In this document: in pieces, positions 35,531-42,652 of the stretch
Numbering within the stretch: position 1 is the first letter of the stretch
Layout of the letters: each line of letters starts with the position of its first letter
DNA from: Anaerolineae bacterium
Lineage (GTDB): Bacteria > Chloroflexota > Anaerolineae > Aggregatilineales > Phototrophicaceae
Assembly (NCBI GenBank): GCA_025055175.1
Contig: JANWYT010000024.1
Location: 22,719-86,718, forward strand
DNA length: 64,000 nucleotides
Direction of reading: 5' to 3'
Notes under the pieces: generated by a model
Databases searched by the model: none
Seen by the model: only the letters and a program-made list of their open reading frames with translations
Told to the model about the DNA's origin: nothing
Position numbers and translations under genes: made by a program

Positions 35531-35980
35531 ATGTCTCATCCTCTGAAGCCCGACAACAAAGTAGATACCTTCTTCAACCTCAAAAATACGCGCCGCCTGC
35601 GCATCGCGGAGAGCGCGAGCGAAAGTTCGGATGATGAGCCTGCGTCGTATGTGCCGACCGCTATCGCCTTCATCTTGTCCGACGACACGCGCCTCGTGGC
35701 TTCAACCGCGCGCGAAATCATCCTGGGGCGCCATTCGCGTCCTGAAGACCCGCCGGTGACGATTGACCTGCACCCTCACCAAGGCCACGAACACGGCGTG
35801 TCGCGCTTCCATGCGATGATCGTCGCCAGCAACGGCGGCATGGTGATTCGTGATTTGGGCAGCGTCAACGGCACAATACTCAACGGCGCGCTGCTGCAAC
35901 CCGCCAAGAGCTACACGCTCAGGCCTGGCGATGTGCTAGCGCTGGGCCACATGGTGCTGAAAGTGGCCTTCGTGGATTGA
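35531..35980 (+). CDS. FHA-domain protein
   Basis: A 149-residue protein. After a charged N-terminus the FHA domain (~45-149) shows EIILGRHS, GVSRFHAMIV, IRDLGSVNGTILNG and LRPGDVLALG, the standard phosphothreonine-binding residues. It would recognise targets of Ser/Thr kinases such as the one at 18935. Its stop overlaps the TTG start of priA by 3 bases (TTGA), implying coupled translation with the replication restart helicase, an unexpected partner. Confidence 0.88.
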   Translation: MSHPLKPDNKVDTFFNLKNTRRLRIAESASESSDDEPASYVPTAIAFILSDDTRLVASTAREIILGRHSRPEDPPVTIDLHPHQGHEHGVSRFHAMIVASNGGMVIRDLGSVNGTILNGALLQPAKSYTLRPGDVLALGHMVLKVAFVD

Positions 35981-38208
35981 ACTACGCCGCCGTCGCCCTC
36001 AACATCCCACTGAATCGCAGCTTCGACTACGCGATTCCGCCGCACTTGACGGAAGCCATCCAACTCGGCAGCCTCGTCCTTGTGCCGTTCGGGCCGTCCA
36101 CTCAGCTGGGCTTGGTGCTGGAGACGCGCCCTCACACCGCTCTCCAGCAGACCAAGGCCATCCTAGAGCTGCGCGATCCCAAGCCCATGCTCACCCCCAT
36201 CCAGCTGGCCCTGGGGCGTTGGCTGAGCGAGGCCTATCTGACGCCCATCGGCCAGGCCCTGTGGACTTTTTTGCCGCCGCAGCTGGGCGTCAAACGCAAC
36301 GCGATTCAGGCGCGCATGGGCCGCTACGCCCACCTACTCCTGAGCGCTCAAGACCTGGAGGACGGCCGTTGGGGCAAGAAGCAGCGCCGAATCCTGGAAT
36401 ACCTGCACGCCTGCGGCGGTCATGCTGCGGCCGCCAGCGTTTATGAAGCGTGTAACGCCGCCCTGGCTGATTTGCAGCGCCTGGAAGCGCTGGGCGCGTT
36501 GACGCTAGACGAGCGCGAAGTCATCCGCGATCCGTTAGCGGACAAGCACTATGTCCCTAGCCGCGAACATCGTCTCAACGAGGCGCAAGCCCAGGCGCTA
36601 GACGCCATCCGCGCTGCCCTAGACGCAGGCGGCGGGACGACTTTCCTGCTGCACGGCATCACTGGCTCTGGCAAGACCGAGGTCTATTTGCAAGCTATCG
36701 CTTATGTGTTGGCCCAAGAGCGTCAAGCCCTGCTGCTCGTCCCAGAGATTGCCCTCACCCCGCAGACGGTGCAGCGCGTAGCTAGCCGCTTTCCACAGCG
36801 CGTGGCCGTCGTCCACAGTGGCCTGAGCGTCGGCCAACGCTACGACGCCTGGCGCAGGGCGCGCGATGGCGTGGTGCGCGTCGTCGTCGGCACGCGCTCA
36901 GCCTTGTTCACGCCATTGCCCCAATTGGGCTTGATTGTCATCGACGAAGAACACGACCACAGCTACAAACACTCGCCTCCCTTCAATCCCCCTTACTACC
37001 ACGCGCGCGTCGTCGCCGAGCAGATGGCCCGTCTGGCCCAGGCTGTCCTCATCTTGGGCAGCGCAACCCCCAGCCTGGAGGCCATGCGCCGCGCCGAAGC
37101 AGGTCACTTCATCCGCCTGAGCTTGCCCCAGCGCGTCTTCACCCGCCGCCCTCAAGACGCTCCCGACAGCAGCGCCAGCTTGCCTCCTGTCCAAGTGATC
37201 GACATGCGCGACGAGCTGAAGGCTGGCAACACCAGCATGTTCAGCCGCGCTCTGCACGACGCTCTGAGCGAGACGCTGGCCCGTCGTGAACAAGCCATCT
37301 TCTTCCTGAATCGGCGCGGGCAGGCAACCTACGTCTTCTGCCGCGACTGCGGCAAAGCCTCATTCTGTCCGCACTGCGAGCTACCGCTCACATACCATCG
37401 CCAGGGCGAGAAGCTGCTGTGCCACATCTGTAACTACAGTCAAGACCCGCCCAACACTTGCCCCAGCTGCCAATCGGCGCGCATTCGCTACTTTGGGGCT
37501 GGCACGCAGCAGGTCGAAGAAGAGCTGCTCAGGCACTTCCCCCAAGCGCGCCTGGTGCGCTGGGACGCCGATACCGTCCACAAGGCCGACGATCATGAGG
37601 CAGTGCTACGCCGCTTCCTACACCACGAAGCCGATATCCTGGTGGGGACGCAGATGGTGGCCAAAGGCCTTGATCTGCCGCTGGTGACGCTGGTCGGAAT
37701 CGTCAGCGCCGACCATGCCCTCAACTTACCCGATTTCCGCGCCAGCGAACGCTCCTTCCAGACGCTCACCCAGGTGAGTGGTCGGGCTGGACGCGCCGCC
37801 CTGGGAGGACGCGTCATCATGCAGACCTATCAGCCGAGCCATCCGGCTATCGTCTACGCAGCGCAGCACGACTACTTGGGCTTTTATCAAGCTGAGAGCC
37901 AGGCCCGCCGCGACCTGGGCTATCCACCTTTCCGCCGCTTGGCTCGCTTGCTCATCCAGCACAGTCACCCCACCGCAGCCCAGCGCGAAGCTGAAGCGCT
38001 GGCCCAGGCACTAGAACCGCTGCTGGCTCAGCACCGAGCCAGGCGCATTGGCCCAGCCCCTTGCTACCACAGCAAGCTAGAGAACCTCTACCGCTGGCAT
38101 GTGCTGGTCTTGTGCGCCGATCCTGTCGCCTTGCTGCGCGACTCAGCGCCTGCACTCAGCAAAGCTAAGCACACCACCGCCGACATCGATCCTATCGACC
38201 TACTGTGA
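35977..38208 (+). CDS. priA: Primosomal protein N' (replication restart helicase)
   Basis: A 743-residue superfamily 2 helicase that reloads the replisome at stalled forks. The N-terminal DNA-binding domain starts NYAAVALNIPLNRSFDY. The helicase core has GITGSGKTEVYL (~226-237), IDEEHDHSYK, LGSATPS and SGRAGRA. The zinc module (~455-510) carries four CxxC pairs: CRDC, CPHC, CHIC and CPSC. Length is typical. The TTG start overlapping the FHA stop is the only start before the conserved N-terminus. Confidence 0.95.
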   Translation: MNYAAVALNIPLNRSFDYAIPPHLTEAIQLGSLVLVPFGPSTQLGLVLETRPHTALQQTKAILELRDPKPMLTPIQLALGRWLSEAYLTPIGQALWTFLPPQLGVKRNAIQARMGRYAHLLLSAQDLEDGRWGKKQRRILEYLHACGGHAAAASVYEACNAALADLQRLEALGALTLDEREVIRDPLADKHYVPSREHRLNEAQAQALDAIRAALDAGGGTTFLLHGITGSGKTEVYLQAIAYVLAQERQALLLVPEIALTPQTVQRVASRFPQRVAVVHSGLSVGQRYDAWRRARDGVVRVVVGTRSALFTPLPQLGLIVIDEEHDHSYKHSPPFNPPYYHARVVAEQMARLAQAVLILGSATPSLEAMRRAEAGHFIRLSLPQRVFTRRPQDAPDSSASLPPVQVIDMRDELKAGNTSMFSRALHDALSETLARREQAIFFLNRRGQATYVFCRDCGKASFCPHCELPLTYHRQGEKLLCHICNYSQDPPNTCPSCQSARIRYFGAGTQQVEEELLRHFPQARLVRWDADTVHKADDHEAVLRRFLHHEADILVGTQMVAKGLDLPLVTLVGIVSADHALNLPDFRASERSFQTLTQVSGRAGRAALGGRVIMQTYQPSHPAIVYAAQHDYLGFYQAESQARRDLGYPPFRRLARLLIQHSHPTAAQREAEALAQALEPLLAQHRARRIGPAPCYHSKLENLYRWHVLVLCADPVALLRDSAPALSKAKHTTADIDPIDLL

Positions 38209-38249
38209 AGAGGCGACAACTCTGAGTTGTCCACTCTGGACAGATTGTG

Positions 38250-38258
38250 TGCTATACT
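38250..38258 (+). promoter_or_regulatory. Extended -10 promoter of the GMC oxidoreductase gene
   Basis: TGCTATACT lies about 45 bases before ATG 38304, following TTGTCC at 38227, whose spacing is too long for a standard -35. Confidence 0.5.
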
Positions 38259-38303
38259 AAAATCAAATCCTCATTAGATTGTTAGCCTGAAAGAAGTCCT
38301 GCT

Positions 38304-40286
38304 ATGCCTTTTTTGAACCCGCGCGAACGCGCCGCCTTGCGGTCGATTTGCGACACTTTCATCCCCTCCTTGCCCAGCGCCAGCGAAATCAGGCGCTACA
38401 GCGCCGAGCATACTCAGCTGGCTGAGCGCGTCGAAGAAGCGCTGCTGGTGGCCACCGATGAAGCCGCGCGCACAGAGCTTAAGCTGCTGTTGAACGCCTT
38501 CGAAGTTGGGCCAGTCAACGGCCTGCTGGGCGGCTCGTGGGCGGCCTTCTCTGCATTGCCACTAGCCGAACGCGAGAAGCTACTAGCTCAGTGGGCCACC
38601 AGTGGACTGGAGGTGCGCCGCAAGGCCTTCATGGCTCTCAAGCGCGTCATCCTGTTCATGGGCTATACCAACCAGCCCGATGGCAAACATCCCATCTGGC
38701 GCGAGATTGGCTACGGGCCGCTGCCTCCGCCTAGCGATGAGCCGCGCCCTATTGAGCCGCTGGCCATCACCGACAGCCGTACCCTAGAGACGGACGTCTT
38801 GGTCGTCGGCAGCGGAGCCGGCGGCGGCGTGGTCGCCGGCGAGCTGAGCGCGGCCGGCTTCGACGTGATCGTGGTGGAGAAGGGCGGCTATCAGGCCGAG
38901 CGCGACTTCACGGGTGATGAGCTGCGCAGCAACCAAGACTTGTTTGAGAAGCAGGGCGCGCTCACGACCGAAGACACGAGCATAATGGTGCTGGCTGGCG
39001 CGACGTTGGGCGGCGGCACGACCGTCAACTGGAACGCTTCCTTCCGCACTCCCGCCCACGTCCTGGAGGAATGGGCGCGCGATTACGGCCTGGACTTCGT
39101 CATCAGCGCCGACTATCAGGCCAGCATGGACGCCGTCATGGCGCGCACCAACGTCAACACCGCCGAGAGCCACCCCAACCCCAACAATCGTCGCTTTGCG
39201 GATGGCTGCGCAGCGCTAGGCTACCACCTAGACGTGATCCCGCGCAACGTCAAAGGCTGCGAAGACTGTGGCTTCTGCAACTTCGGTTGCCCTTTCGGCT
39301 CTAAGCAAGGCACGCTCAAGACCTATCTGCAAGACGCCTACGCGCGCGGCGCGCGGATCATCGTCAAGGCTCATGTGTTGCGCGTGTTGCACGAAGACGG
39401 CGTGGCGACGGGCGCTGTAGTCGAAGCCACTGGCCCCGACAACAAGGTGCGCCTCATCACCATCCGCGCGCGCATCGTCGTCGTAGCCGCTGGCGCCATC
39501 CACACGCCGGCCCTTCTGCGTCGCAGCGGCCTCACCAACCCCAACATCGGCGCAAACCTGCGCCTGCACCCCACTAGCGTCATCTTCAGCCTATTCGACG
39601 AGCCAATTCGCACCTGGCAAGGCGCGCCCATGACGCGCATCAGCAAGCAGTTCGCCGATCTGGACGGGCGTGGCTACGGCGTAGCTCTGGAGGTGGCGCC
39701 AGCTCATCCTGGCTTGACCGCTGCTACCATGCCCTGGATAAGCGCCAGCCGTCACAAAGAGTTGGTAGCTCAGATGGAACGTCTGGGCAACGTCATCGCT
39801 ATCACCCGCGACTACTACGGTGGGCGCGTCAAGCTGGACAAGAGAGGCCAGCCCATCCTGGACTACCGCCTGCACCCTTACGACCGTAACCATTTGCTGC
39901 GCGGCCTCTTGGAAGCCCTGCGCATTCACCACGCCGCCGGCGCTGAGGAGATTTATGCCCCGCAGAACGCTCTATTGGGCTGGAAGCGGCGCAGCGGCGA
40001 CAACTTCGCCAGCTTCTTGCACAAGGTGGAGACGGCAGGTCTAGAGCCGCTCAATTTCCCGCTGTTCAGCGCCCACCAGATGGCCTCGGCGCGCATGGCC
40101 GCTGATCCAAAGCGCGGCGCATTGGATTTGACGGGCCAGACCTGGGAGGTGGAGAACCTGTTCGTGGCCGACGGCAGCGTCGTGCCGACGGCCACCGGCG
40201 TCAACCCGATGATGAGCATTATGGCGATGGCCCACTACGTAGCGCAGCGCGTCAAGGAGCGCGCTCAGGTGGTGGTGATGGCCTGA
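38304..40286 (+). CDS. GMC-family FAD oxidoreductase with N-terminal Gluconate-2-DH subunit 3-like region and CxxCxxCxxxC cluster
   Basis: A 660-residue flavoprotein. Residues 1-~130 resemble gluconate 2-dehydrogenase subunit 3 (NPRERAALRSICDTFIP). The FAD-binding domain has VVGSGAGGGVVAGE (~168-181) and GATLGGGTTVNWN. Cys319, 322, 325 and 329 (CEDCGFCNFGCP) have ferredoxin-type spacing, a known feature of some bacterial GMC enzymes. The active-site His lies in SAHQMASARM and the family end block is TGVNPMMSIMAMAH. It resembles long-chain alcohol or sterol-type oxidases, but the substrate is unknown. Confidence 0.87.
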   Translation: MPFLNPRERAALRSICDTFIPSLPSASEIRRYSAEHTQLAERVEEALLVATDEAARTELKLLLNAFEVGPVNGLLGGSWAAFSALPLAEREKLLAQWATSGLEVRRKAFMALKRVILFMGYTNQPDGKHPIWREIGYGPLPPPSDEPRPIEPLAITDSRTLETDVLVVGSGAGGGVVAGELSAAGFDVIVVEKGGYQAERDFTGDELRSNQDLFEKQGALTTEDTSIMVLAGATLGGGTTVNWNASFRTPAHVLEEWARDYGLDFVISADYQASMDAVMARTNVNTAESHPNPNNRRFADGCAALGYHLDVIPRNVKGCEDCGFCNFGCPFGSKQGTLKTYLQDAYARGARIIVKAHVLRVLHEDGVATGAVVEATGPDNKVRLITIRARIVVVAAGAIHTPALLRRSGLTNPNIGANLRLHPTSVIFSLFDEPIRTWQGAPMTRISKQFADLDGRGYGVALEVAPAHPGLTAATMPWISASRHKELVAQMERLGNVIAITRDYYGGRVKLDKRGQPILDYRLHPYDRNHLLRGLLEALRIHHAAGAEEIYAPQNALLGWKRRSGDNFASFLHKVETAGLEPLNFPLFSAHQMASARMAADPKRGALDLTGQTWEVENLFVADGSVVPTATGVNPMMSIMAMAHYVAQRVKERAQVVVMA

Positions 40287-40312
40287 TGGGTGCGCCGAGG
40301 AGAAGACGAGCT

Positions 40313-41263
40313 TTAAGCTGTCCAGAAGGACTCGCTCAGGTATTTGTAGGCGTTGTCGGGGAACAGCGTCACGATCAGGGCAGGCTCAGCGCGCGAGGCT
40401 AGCTCCTCGGCTAGGTGTACGGCGGCGGTCATCGCCGCCGCCGAGCTGATCCCGACCAGGTAGCCCTCTTCGCGGGCCAAGCGACGAGCCATCGCGTAGG
40501 CCGCCTCGGTGCGCACGGACAAATTGCGATCCGCCAAGCTCTCGTCGTAGATTCCAGGCTTGATGGCGCTAGGCATGTGTTTCCAGCCTTCCAGGCCATG
40601 AAAAGGCGTGTCGGGCTGGGCAGAGATGGCCTGGATGTGCGGGTTGTAGTCCTTCAGGCGACGGCTTGTGCCGACGAACGTGCCGCTCGTCCCCAGACCA
40701 GCCACGAAATGCGTCACCTGCCCTTGCGTCTGCTGCCAAATTTCCACGCCTGTGCCGTGATAGTGAGCCTGCCAATTGGCCGGATTGTTGTACTGGTCGG
40801 CGTAGAAGTAGCGCTCTGGCTCGCGCTGGTACAAGTCGCGGACGGCCAGGATAGCGCCGTCGCTGCCGTCTTCGGCGGGGGTGAAGACCAACTCCGCGCC
40901 GTAAGCGCGCAGGATGGCTTTGCGCTCCGGCGAAGCATTCTCTGGCATGAAGAGCTTGACGCGATAGCCTTTGGCCGCCCCCAGCATAGCGTAAGCGATG
41001 CCAGTGTTGCCGCTGGTGCTGTCTAGGATGGTCTTGTCACGGGTCAGGCGTCCGTCGCGTTCGGCGGTGGCGATGATGTTGGCGGCGGCGCGGTCTTTGA
41101 CGCTGCCGCCGGGATTCGTCCACTCGGCTTTGGCCAAAATACGCACGTCAGCGGGCAGATGGGCCGTCACGCGCTGGAAGCCCACCAGGGGGGTATGACC
41201 AATCTGCGCTTCTAGCGGGTGGCCGGTGGGGGTGGCGTAGTACAGGTTGCGGATGGCGCTCAT
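40313..41263 (-). CDS. Cysteine synthase (O-acetylserine sulfhydrylase)
   Basis: A 316-residue PLP enzyme that joins O-acetylserine with sulfide (or thiosulfate) to make cysteine. The cofactor lysine is K56 in GGSVKDRAA; DSTSGNTGIA binds the substrate carboxylate, and GLGTSGTF binds the PLP phosphate. Overall it resembles the CysK/CysM group and I cannot assign which, so no symbol is given. The RBS TGAGGAGA is 6 bases before ATG 41263. Expression appears to be controlled by the cysteine attenuator at 41351-41580. Confidence 0.92.
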   Translation of the reverse strand: MSAIRNLYYATPTGHPLEAQIGHTPLVGFQRVTAHLPADVRILAKAEWTNPGGSVKDRAAANIIATAERDGRLTRDKTILDSTSGNTGIAYAMLGAAKGYRVKLFMPENASPERKAILRAYGAELVFTPAEDGSDGAILAVRDLYQREPERYFYADQYNNPANWQAHYHGTGVEIWQQTQGQVTHFVAGLGTSGTFVGTSRRLKDYNPHIQAISAQPDTPFHGLEGWKHMPSAIKPGIYDESLADRNLSVRTEAAYAMARRLAREEGYLVGISSAAAMTAAVHLAEELASRAEPALIVTLFPDNAYKYLSESFWTA

Positions 41264-41350
41264 GAAGTCTCCTCAGGTCAGGCGAACGTATGGTTGCGGT
41301 TGCTGGGCTTCTCCTGCCTGGGTGCTTCGTGACGAGAGCCGACAGGCGTG

Positions 41351-41394
41351 AAAAAGCGCGGGGCTATCCCTGGTGGGGGGGACAGTCACGCGCT
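41351..41394 (-). terminator. Intrinsic terminator of the cysteine attenuator
   Basis: On the minus strand AGCGCG (41394-41389) pairs with CGCGCT (41360-41355), extended by G-C/G-U pairs and an inner TCCC/GGGA stem, followed at once by TTTTT and C. It lies 90 bases upstream of the cysteine synthase ATG, inside its leader, so it should stop transcription before the gene unless disrupted. Confidence 0.75.
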
Positions 41395-41461
41395 CGGATC
41401 AGCCGTTGGCTCTACAATGTCGAAAGGTGTGCCGTCGTCGTCTGAGTGGTGTCCGTACCCC
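41376..41461 (-). promoter_or_regulatory. Antiterminator pairing overlapping the attenuator terminator
   Basis: GGGG-TAC-GGACA (41461-41450), starting at the last base of the leader stop codon, can pair with TGTCC-CCCC (41384-41376) in the terminator's 5' half: nine pairs with a three-base bulge. The two structures are mutually exclusive. A ribosome waiting at the Cys codons leaves the first arm free; one at the stop codon covers it. Confidence 0.7.
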
Positions 41462-41502
41462 TAGTTGCGACAACAACAGCAGGCTGCGCTAGCGAAGGAC
41501 AT
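41461..41502 (-). CDS. Cysteine-rich leader peptide (13 aa) of the cysteine synthase attenuator
   Basis: The short frame ATG 41502 to TAG 41461 encodes MSFASAACCCCRN, with four successive Cys codons (TGC TGT TGT TGT). It stands 43 bases downstream of the predicted start site and 198 bases before the cysteine synthase ATG. The tandem regulatory codons for the pathway's own product, upstream of a terminator/antiterminator pair, match the logic of amino-acid attenuators; poly-cysteine leader peptides are known from mycobacteria. The Shine-Dalgarno is weak (GAAAG/GAAG upstream). Confidence 0.8.
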   Translation of the reverse strand: MSFASAACCCCRN

Positions 41503-41551
41503 GGCTTCAGCTTTCTTCAGCGATAGGTTGGCGCTTATTTTGCCTGTCTAG

Positions 41552-41580
41552 AAGATACGAATTTGCGAGCCGCTTGTCAA
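41552..41580 (-). promoter_or_regulatory. Sigma-70-type promoter of the cysteine synthase leader
   Basis: TTGACA (41580-41575), a 17-base spacer and TATCTT (41557-41552) on the minus strand. Predicted transcription start is near 41545, between the upstream PfkB kinase stop (41599) and the leader peptide. It makes the cysteine synthase transcript independent of the kinase gene. Confidence 0.8.
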
Positions 41581-41598
41581 GCGCTTCACACACAGCGC

Positions 41599-42540
41599 TC
41601 AGGCGTGTTCGCTGATGGTCACACGCGGGTAGAGCTTCTCCACGTCCTGCAAGCGGCACAGCTCTGTACCAGGGGTCATGACTGCTGCGCTGCCGCTGGC
41701 CACGCCGTAGCGAGCCGCGTCGCGGATCGTCCAGCCGCGCGCTAGGGCCAGCGTTAGGCCGCCTACCATGCTGTCGCCAGCACCCACTTTGCTCTGGATG
41801 GGGACGACGGGCGGGCGCAGATGGACGGCTTCATCGTCTGTCACCAGTAGCGCGCCGCTAGCGCCCATCGACACCAGCAAGACCTGGGCCAGCTTGCGAG
41901 CGATGAGGTGGCGAGCGACTTCGATCAACTCATCCTGCCCACTGAATTTTTCGCCGCTGAGCGCTTCAATCTCGTCTAGATTAGGCTTGAGCAGGAAGGC
42001 CTGCGCGCCTTGCATGGCCTCTAGGGCTGGCCCGCTGGTGTCGACGATCAGGCGCGTCGGCGTGCCGCGCAGGCGTTCGGCCAGTTGAGCGTAGGTGTCG
42101 GCGGGCTGTTCTAGGCCCAGGCTGCCGCTGGCCACCAGATAAGCGGGCTGGAGAGCCAAGGCGGCTTGTACGCAGGCTTGGGCTTCGTCGAGGCGGATGA
42201 CGGGGCCAGGCATGTTGAAGCGGTATTGGAGCGAGGTCGTCGTCTCCAGGACGGTCAGGTTCTCGCGGGTGAGGTCTTGGATGGGGACGGCCAGGCCGTC
42301 CAGGCCTTCAGCGCGCAGCAGGCCTTCCAGCATAGCGCCGCTGGGGCCGCCGCTGGCGTAGACAGCTCGCGACTGGCCACCCAGCTTGGCGATGGCGCGC
42401 GAGACGTTGATGCCGCCGCCGCCAGGGTGGAATTGCGGCGGGGCGCAGCGCAGCTTGATCTCGCTGGCCACGCTCTCCACGCTGCTGCTCTTGTCGACTG
42501 CAGGGTTGAAGGTCAGGGTGACGATGGTCTGCTGGGACAT
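41599..42540 (-). CDS. PfkB-family hexose-phosphate kinase (1-phosphofructokinase-like)
   Basis: A 313-residue ribokinase-fold enzyme. The N-terminus TLTFNPAVDKS and GGGGINVSRAIAKLGG are typical of 1-phosphofructokinase, 6-phosphofructokinase-2 and tagatose-6-phosphate kinases. LLKPNLDEIEAL and the catalytic-base motif SKVGAGDSMVGG (Asp in GAGD) follow. No PTS or fru genes are near, so the Pfk-2 or tagatose-type role is as likely. ATG 42540 is chosen because the conserved MSQQTIVTLTFNP begins there; a longer frame to 42582 has no family match. Confidence 0.87.
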   Translation of the reverse strand: MSQQTIVTLTFNPAVDKSSSVESVASEIKLRCAPPQFHPGGGGINVSRAIAKLGGQSRAVYASGGPSGAMLEGLLRAEGLDGLAVPIQDLTRENLTVLETTTSLQYRFNMPGPVIRLDEAQACVQAALALQPAYLVASGSLGLEQPADTYAQLAERLRGTPTRLIVDTSGPALEAMQGAQAFLLKPNLDEIEALSGEKFSGQDELIEVARHLIARKLAQVLLVSMGASGALLVTDDEAVHLRPPVVPIQSKVGAGDSMVGGLTLALARGWTIRDAARYGVASGSAAVMTPGTELCRLQDVEKLYPRVTISEHA

Positions 42541-42652
42541 GATCGGCCTCGCTCGCGTCCTTTGTGCGCCCAATATGCCCATAGCCTACTCAAAGGTGCG
42601 CCGCCGCGCTATGCTTGCTTGCGCTCTTCGTCCACTCAGGGGGATCACCATC

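Noticed and set aside
41264..41598. tmRNA or riboswitch (SAM type) in the region upstream of cysteine synthase
   Set aside because: No tRNA-like ends, tag frame or SAM-box sequence is visible; the leader peptide with terminator/antiterminator explains the region better.
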